Notes under the pieces: model-generated
Database searches by the model: none
Told to the model about the DNA's origin: nothing
The model's input: the letters and a program-made list of their open reading frames with translations, nothing else
In this document: one piece after another, positions 58,891 through 64,000 of the stretch
How positions within the stretch are numbered: the first letter of the stretch is position 1
Layout of the letters: every line of letters starts with the position of its first letter
Source of the DNA: [Eubacterium] saphenum
GTDB lineage: Bacteria > Bacillota > Clostridia > Peptostreptococcales > Anaerovoracaceae
NCBI GenBank assembly: GCA_004555725.1
Contig: SFHC01000001.1
Location: 116,817-180,816, forward strand
Direction: 5' to 3'
DNA length: 64,000 nt
Position numbers and translations under genes: made by a program

Positions 58891-61083
58891 TTACATCAGT
58901 TTGGTGCTTTCTAGCTGTTTCTCAAAGTAGCTGTTCATCCGGATGACCGGTTTTCTCAACACCAGACCGAGGAAGAGCATCGGCACCAGCCACGCGCAGA
59001 GTTTCAGCAGGGAGAGCCAGTAGGTGTTTCCATACATTCCGGCGATGCACTCTCGCATTGCCGTCATGCTGTGTACGAACGGCAGAAACGGATAGACCAT
59101 CCGGAAGGCTTTTGGCGCCATCTCGATCGGGAACGTTCCGCCTGATCCGGCTACCTGCAGCACCATCAGAACGACACAGATGGCTTTTCCGACGTCGCCG
59201 AAGGAGATGGTAAAGGTGTACATGATGTTGACATACACCAGGCTGGTGACCCATCCGGCGAGCAGCAGCAGAAACGGATGCAGACACTGAATCTGAAGGT
59301 ACAGGATATTCCCGAGTGTAATCAGTGTTGCCTGGATCAGTCCGATGATGGTGAACAGGATCAGCCGTCCAAAGTAGAATTCATGCGGCCGGAGATTCTT
59401 GATCAGCCGTCGCCGGCTTTTAGACAGTTCTGTTTTCATCAGGGCGACGAGCATGACGGCGCCGACCCACATGGCGAGCGTGGAATAGAAGGGCGCCATG
59501 GCAGAACCGTAATTGGCCACCTTAAATACCGGAACTTTCTGCACTTCAACCGGGGCGGACAGGAACGCGCCGATGTCGGAAGAAGAATTTCCGAGGATTT
59601 TCGTCAGCTCCTGAAGGGACCCGGAGGTGATCACACGTCGTACGCCGCGGATGATTCTGTCCAGATTATGGCCGGCGGCGCCCAGCTGACCGGAAGTCTT
59701 GTGCAGCAGTCTGCTCAGGTCACTGAGACTTCCGGATGTTCCGGAGCTGATCTTGGCGGTGTTTGCAGACACCGAAGCCAGATATTTTGCGGATGTGTTC
59801 AGAGATTTAGAGGTCTGGAGCAGGCCCGTGTAGGCTTTGTTCATGTTCTTTTCCCAGCTTCGGTCGTATTTCTGATCGAGTCCGGATACTGCGGAGCGGA
59901 TGCTTCGCAGGTCTTTTTTTACGCTGTTTCTGTATGCAGACAGGTCGGAAGTGCCGGTAGAAACAGCGGTTCTTGCACTTCCGAGGTCAGAATACAGCTG
60001 CTTCTGAAGGGCAATGACACTGTCCATCTGACCCAGGATTCTCGCGTTGATGCGGTGCGCGGCTGTCATCTGGGAAGGAATAATCTCGTCCAGGGCGGCA
60101 AGGCTGCTGCGTACCTGTTCATATTGGGTCAGCACGTTGCTGACGTCTTTCTGTACAGAAGCAAGATCGGAATCCGCGTTTTTTGCGCCGGCATCCAGGT
60201 CGGACAGGGCGGCGGAAATCTGCCGGTCCAGTTCTGCGTAAGCCTGATCCATCTGGTGCATCATCTGCCTCATTCCGGATACAGACTGTTTCAGAGAGGC
60301 AGCTGTCAGATCGGCGGTGTCCTTGGCCGATTTGATTTTATCCCCTGAGCGTCCTGCGCGGCGGCCGGAACTCTTCAGAATGGATGTGGTTGTATTCAGA
60401 ACATCAGAAAGAGAGTCCGTCATATCGGCCAGGGCAGAAACGGTCTGCTGAGTGGCTTTCAGTGATGCACGCGTATCTTTCAGATTCGCTTCGAAATTGG
60501 TCATGAGCTGGGTTCCGCTCTTGCTTCCGGTGAGTTTAGACAGGCTGTCCATCAGATCGAGCTGAACCTGCACCATAGTGGAAATGAAGGTGTCGCTGAC
60601 GTTCTGCTTGATCGTGCTGGCGCCCTTGTCGGTGACTTTAGGCGCAATGGCGTTTTCTTTCTGGTTGACATAATAACTGATGCTGGTCGGGTGGGCGCTC
60701 TTGCTGAACATGCTCATCATGTCGTTGCTGAAGGTCTTTGGGATGACGATTGCGGCGTAGTATTCTCCGCTGCGCACGCCGTCCATCACTTCGCTGTTAC
60801 TGGTAAAGACCCAGTGCATGCTGGTGTTTTTCCGCAGCTCATTGGTAACGGACTCGCCGATGTTGATCTTGAGCGGAATGAGGTCGCCAGTGTAGCCGCG
60901 GTCAGAGTTGACGACAGCGACTTTCAGCTGGTCGGTACTCCCGTACGGATCCCAGCTTGCGGCAATGTTAAACCACGCGTAGAGGCAGGGAACGACAGAA
61001 AGCCCCATGATGACGATCAGCGCGATGACATTGTCCTTCAGGCGGCTGACGTCGCCCATAAAAATATGGTGAATGTTTTTCAT
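58891..61083 (-). CDS. YhgE/Pip domain membrane protein (ABC-2 permease-like), second of a tandem pair
   Basis: 730-residue protein with one helix near the N terminus (about 20-42), a large extracellular coiled-coil region (about 60-510), and five to six C-terminal helices (about 530-720) like ABC-2 permeases: VGAVMLVALMKTEL, HEFYFGRLILFTIIGLIQA and the GSGGTFPIEMAPKAFRMVYP motif. Family members include phage receptor Pip and EsaA; many are of unknown function. Its ATG overlaps the stop of the upstream paralog by 1 base (TAATG), so the two are likely partners. No ATPase gene is adjacent inside the window. Confidence 0.88.
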   Translation of the reverse strand: MKNIHHIFMGDVSRLKDNVIALIVIMGLSVVPCLYAWFNIAASWDPYGSTDQLKVAVVNSDRGYTGDLIPLKINIGESVTNELRKNTSMHWVFTSNSEVMDGVRSGEYYAAIVIPKTFSNDMMSMFSKSAHPTSISYYVNQKENAIAPKVTDKGASTIKQNVSDTFISTMVQVQLDLMDSLSKLTGSKSGTQLMTNFEANLKDTRASLKATQQTVSALADMTDSLSDVLNTTTSILKSSGRRAGRSGDKIKSAKDTADLTAASLKQSVSGMRQMMHQMDQAYAELDRQISAALSDLDAGAKNADSDLASVQKDVSNVLTQYEQVRSSLAALDEIIPSQMTAAHRINARILGQMDSVIALQKQLYSDLGSARTAVSTGTSDLSAYRNSVKKDLRSIRSAVSGLDQKYDRSWEKNMNKAYTGLLQTSKSLNTSAKYLASVSANTAKISSGTSGSLSDLSRLLHKTSGQLGAAGHNLDRIIRGVRRVITSGSLQELTKILGNSSSDIGAFLSAPVEVQKVPVFKVANYGSAMAPFYSTLAMWVGAVMLVALMKTELSKSRRRLIKNLRPHEFYFGRLILFTIIGLIQATLITLGNILYLQIQCLHPFLLLLAGWVTSLVYVNIMYTFTISFGDVGKAICVVLMVLQVAGSGGTFPIEMAPKAFRMVYPFLPFVHSMTAMRECIAGMYGNTYWLSLLKLCAWLVPMLFLGLVLRKPVIRMNSYFEKQLESTKLM

Positions 61084-63686
61084 TAATCGTCATCTCCTTT
61101 CCGTTGTTTTCTGCGCTTTGAAGCGGTTCTCCGGATACGTTCCAGAAGTTCTTCCTGCGGGATGTCCCGGATGCCGAAACGGTTGATAATATTCTCATGG
61201 ATGTATTCCAGCACGATCAGCGTGATGGAGATCGCAATCAGTGAAATGACCCAGAGAGTCAGAAATACCATCTTGTGGTTGATGCCAAAAGCGAGGAACA
61301 AGAAGACCAGCGGAATGACAATCAGCGACAGAAAACCGCGCCGGATGCGCCTCGGATATTTCTGTTCAAAACGGACAGCGCGTTCATATACGGCCTGGCG
61401 CACGGTCTGTTCTTCCGTCAGGATCTGCAGCATCTGGCTCAGGCTCGCGCGGCTTCGGACGGCACTTTCTTTTTCGCAGCTCATGAAACCGGTTCTGGCC
61501 AGACGGTCATCGAACAGATTGTTGACGTTCAGAATCAGCGGATGAATGACCAGTCCGCAGAACAGCGCAATACCTGCAAAGATCATCAGGATTCCCAGGT
61601 TCACCCAGTAAGCATGGCTGTAATATCCCGCGATCGTCTCCCGCATGGCTTTGATGCTGTACGAGAATGGCAGAAGCGGGTGGAGGAGCTGGAAGAATCT
61701 CGGTGTCATTTCAATCGGGTAGGTTCCTGAAGAGGCCGGAATCTGCAGAATAACCAGGAAGACGCACAGCGCCCGTCCGATGTGGTTGAACGTCAGACAA
61801 AGGGTGTACTCGACAGAGATAAATACGAGTGAGGTGATCAGGGACGCGGCGAAAAAACGGACGGGATGGATGCACTGCACCTTCAGAAGGTACAGATCGC
61901 CCGCCGCGATAATCGCCGCCTGAATCAGGCCCAGGAATATGAACAGGAGCCACCGTCCAAAGTACGCCTGCGTACTGGTAATCTCCGGTATTTCATCATC
62001 AGCGTCCGCCTTCAGCTTCAGGATAGCTGCAAGAATGATTCCGCTGACCCAGATCGCCAGGTCGGTGTAGAATGGAGTCATGGCAGATCCGTAATTTTTT
62101 ACCGGATAGAATACCTTGCTCTGAAGATGGATCGGATCGGCAAAGAAAGACGCCAGTTTCTTTTTATCCATACTGCTCATGGACAGCAGTTTCTTATAGG
62201 CGGCGGAAGAGACCAGAGTGTTGAGATCCGTGCGGATCCTGTCCAGGTCTTTTTTGGCGCTTTTTACAGTAGAGCCGGAAGAGGACAGCGCGTTCGATGT
62301 GCGGTCCAGCCCTCTGCTGACGCCCTTCAGAATGCTGCGAACCTGGGCGGTATCGGATGGAAGCGCCTGGAACAGAGCTTCTGCGTTTTCCGTCATAGCA
62401 ATGGCGTCAGTAAAGGTCGTGTTCATCGTCTTGCTGCTGCCGGCGTACAGACTGGCTCGCATTTTATTCAGGTTTTTACTGCCGGAAGCCGTAATGCTGC
62501 CGACAGAATTCTGCAAGGTCTCTGCGTGGCTGTTCGCTTTGCTGAGGGCGCTGTTTGCGGACTCCAGGCGGGTAAGTACCTCCTTGAGCTTTGCGTTTTG
62601 CCGCTGGAGAAGCTGGATCTGCTCGGTAATCCGCGCGGAGAGTCGAGTGTCGGTATTCAGCAGGGTGTGGAGGGCCTCCAGCTGGTCGATGGTGTTCTGG
62701 TTGGTATCAATGATGGTGTTCATCTGTGCGATCTGCGCGCTGATCTGTGCGTTCGCCTGCGCAATGGAATGGGTGAGTTTTCCGGACGCAGAAGCTGTGT
62801 CTGACTGAAGGCTGAGCATTGCTGCGCTGACCGCGTCTGCAGAACTGTTTAAGGCGGTTGCAAAGTTCAGACTGCTGGCTCTTGCGGCTTTCAGCATGCT
62901 TCTGGTGTCGTGCAGTGTTTCTGCGGCTTCAGATGAGGTCTGGTCAAGCTGGTCCAGCAGACGGAAGGTCTGCGAAATCGTTTTCTGCGCGCTGCCGCAT
63001 TCTGTCTGGAAGGAATGGACCGTATCGCTGAACTGAGACAGGCTCTCTGATGCGTCGGACAGGCTGCTCTGTACGTTGGATTGTGCATGGTTCAGAGAGG
63101 ACCGTGAACGAATGGCGGCGTTTCCCAATGCGTCGGTAATGGTGTCTGAAACGACCGTGCTGAAGGTCTGGTTGATTTTCAGCTGAATTGTAGATGCACC
63201 GGTATCCGTGACCTTAGGAGCGATGGCATTTTCCTTCTCGTTGCTGTAATAAATAATCTGCGGACGGTGAATTTTCCCCTTCAGAATACTTAGTATAGAA
63301 TACGAAAAATCTGACGGGATGACGATGGCTGCGTAATATTTCCCGCTGTGCACTCCCCGCAGCGCCGTTCGCCCGTCCACAAACTGCCAGCCAAGCTGGA
63401 CATTTTTTCTCAGGTTGGAGACGACCTGGCTCCCCAGCGCAATTCGCTGCGTGCCGCCGTTTCTGGAACCAGTCAGTGCAGAGATGTTCAGTTCATCTCC
63501 CTGGTCCTGATTGACTACAGCAATCTTGATGTTCCTGGTGTTGCTGTAAGGATCCATATTTGCGGCAATATTAAACCAGGCGTACAGCGCAGGGATCAGG
63601 CAGACGCCCAGAATGACAATAATAGCTGTTATATTGGAACCGAGACGTTTCAGGTCCCGGAAGAAAATTTTCCATATCATAGACAA
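61083..63686 (-). CDS. YhgE/Pip domain membrane protein (ABC-2 permease-like), first of a tandem pair
   Basis: 867-residue paralog of the next gene with the same layout: N-terminal helix (about 18-40), long extracellular coiled-coil section (about 60-500), six C-terminal helices with AYFGRWLLFIFLGLIQAAII and SSGTYPIEMTPRFFQLLHP, plus an additional cytoplasmic/second-helix part at the C terminus (about 740-850, ending RRTASKRRKQRKGDDD). Likely a heteromer with the downstream protein. Starts: TTG 63686 has AGGAG at 6 nt, ATG 63680 at 12 nt; the TTG is listed. Export substrate, if any, unknown. Confidence 0.86.
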   Translation of the reverse strand: MSMIWKIFFRDLKRLGSNITAIIVILGVCLIPALYAWFNIAANMDPYSNTRNIKIAVVNQDQGDELNISALTGSRNGGTQRIALGSQVVSNLRKNVQLGWQFVDGRTALRGVHSGKYYAAIVIPSDFSYSILSILKGKIHRPQIIYYSNEKENAIAPKVTDTGASTIQLKINQTFSTVVSDTITDALGNAAIRSRSSLNHAQSNVQSSLSDASESLSQFSDTVHSFQTECGSAQKTISQTFRLLDQLDQTSSEAAETLHDTRSMLKAARASSLNFATALNSSADAVSAAMLSLQSDTASASGKLTHSIAQANAQISAQIAQMNTIIDTNQNTIDQLEALHTLLNTDTRLSARITEQIQLLQRQNAKLKEVLTRLESANSALSKANSHAETLQNSVGSITASGSKNLNKMRASLYAGSSKTMNTTFTDAIAMTENAEALFQALPSDTAQVRSILKGVSRGLDRTSNALSSSGSTVKSAKKDLDRIRTDLNTLVSSAAYKKLLSMSSMDKKKLASFFADPIHLQSKVFYPVKNYGSAMTPFYTDLAIWVSGIILAAILKLKADADDEIPEITSTQAYFGRWLLFIFLGLIQAAIIAAGDLYLLKVQCIHPVRFFAASLITSLVFISVEYTLCLTFNHIGRALCVFLVILQIPASSGTYPIEMTPRFFQLLHPLLPFSYSIKAMRETIAGYYSHAYWVNLGILMIFAGIALFCGLVIHPLILNVNNLFDDRLARTGFMSCEKESAVRSRASLSQMLQILTEEQTVRQAVYERAVRFEQKYPRRIRRGFLSLIVIPLVFLFLAFGINHKMVFLTLWVISLIAISITLIVLEYIHENIINRFGIRDIPQEELLERIRRTASKRRKQRKGDDD

Positions 63687-64000
63687 TGTCAGCTCCTGTG
63701 TTTCTGTTTCAATACTTGCAGCAGGCCATCAGATATGTGTAATGTATAAGTGATCGTTTCAGGATGTTCGATGGCATGGCAGGATTGTAGTTCTTGCGAT
63801 GTAATTATCACTGCTGTAATTAGTATATTCTATCACAGAAAACCCATTCAAGTAGTATACAAAGAAACCCATCCGGCAGATCCGGCTGCGGAAGGAAGGG
63901 ATCTGTGTCCAAATCAGGGTAATGGATGATATGTTGTCAGCATACAGTATACCTGCAGGTTGGACGCAGAAAGGGCGGGCTGCCGGTATTATTGGGGAAG
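63687..64000. other. Upstream region of the YhgE/Pip pair at the right window edge
   Basis: About 315 bp. Minus-strand promoter TTGAAT (63846-63851), 18 bp, TATACT (63822-63827), with the direct repeat TGTAATTA at about 63800 and 63815 just downstream, a possible repressor site. Nothing recognisable beyond 63860. Confidence 0.45.

Noticed and set aside
1..64000. CRISPR array
   Set aside because: No regularly spaced short repeats were seen anywhere in the window.

Overview
The window looks like a chromosomal segment of an anaerobic, amino-acid-fermenting Clostridia-type Firmicute. The evidence is a Sec-containing glycine/sarcosine/betaine reductase locus, a complete acetyl-CoA-to-butyryl-CoA gene set, proline racemase, AGGAGG-type ribosome binding sites, sigma-A style promoters, a CIRCE operator and Rex-like operators. 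A Peptostreptococcales / Family XIII type lineage would fit, but the species cannot be fixed from sequence reading alone.

Layout. (1) 1-5400: the C-terminal part of a substrate-specific reductase component B selenoprotein (in-frame UGA at 503-505), a BCCT betaine-type transporter, and the shared component C genes grdC and grdD. (2) 5400-14330: butyrate locus, with crt transcribed leftward and hbd-bcd-cat-etfB-etfA-thl rightward. Two Rex-like operators and a structured leader RNA lie between them. Reductases give acetyl phosphate/acetyl-CoA; thl, hbd, crt, bcd/etf and the CoA-transferase turn acetyl-CoA into butyrate and re-oxidise NADH. (3) 14480-25100: housekeeping genes: pgeF, a GltS carrier paired with a TAXI binding lipoprotein, a PsiE-like protein, hslO, an FMN alpha-hydroxyacid oxidase, htpG under CIRCE control, and an L,D-transpeptidase. 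(4) 25500-28900: tRNA-Arg(CCG), an Abi_2 defence gene bounded by ~175-bp direct repeats that begin inside the tRNA gene, and a sortase-type surface protein. (5) 29260-39520: CDF metal exporter, small membrane protein, GH25 lysozyme, coiled-coil protein, pepT, a PDZ-less HtrA-like protease, a secreted three-rhodanese protein, and proline racemase. (6) 39980-46600: Wadjet jetABCD operon. (7) 46880-49500: ArsB/NhaD-type transporter, an unknown protein, and a MarR regulator. (8) 49910-57370: leftward fatty-acid operon acpP-accB-accC-accDA-fabH-fabK-fabF, with an ATTTAAAT-rich operator-like stretch at its promoter. (9) 57630-63690: an unknown protein and two tandem YhgE/Pip membrane proteins.

Most notable non-textbook signals: the tRNA-Arg/Abi_2 direct-repeat island without an integrase; a dispersed ~360-bp non-coding cassette present twice in inverted orientation, with conserved ends and unrelated 14-bp hairpins inside; the structured RNA ahead of hbd; the TAXI-GltS pairing; the promoter-terminator arrangement ahead of the CDF gene; and the extracellular multi-rhodanese protein. 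All calls come from reading the sequence; no database search was run.
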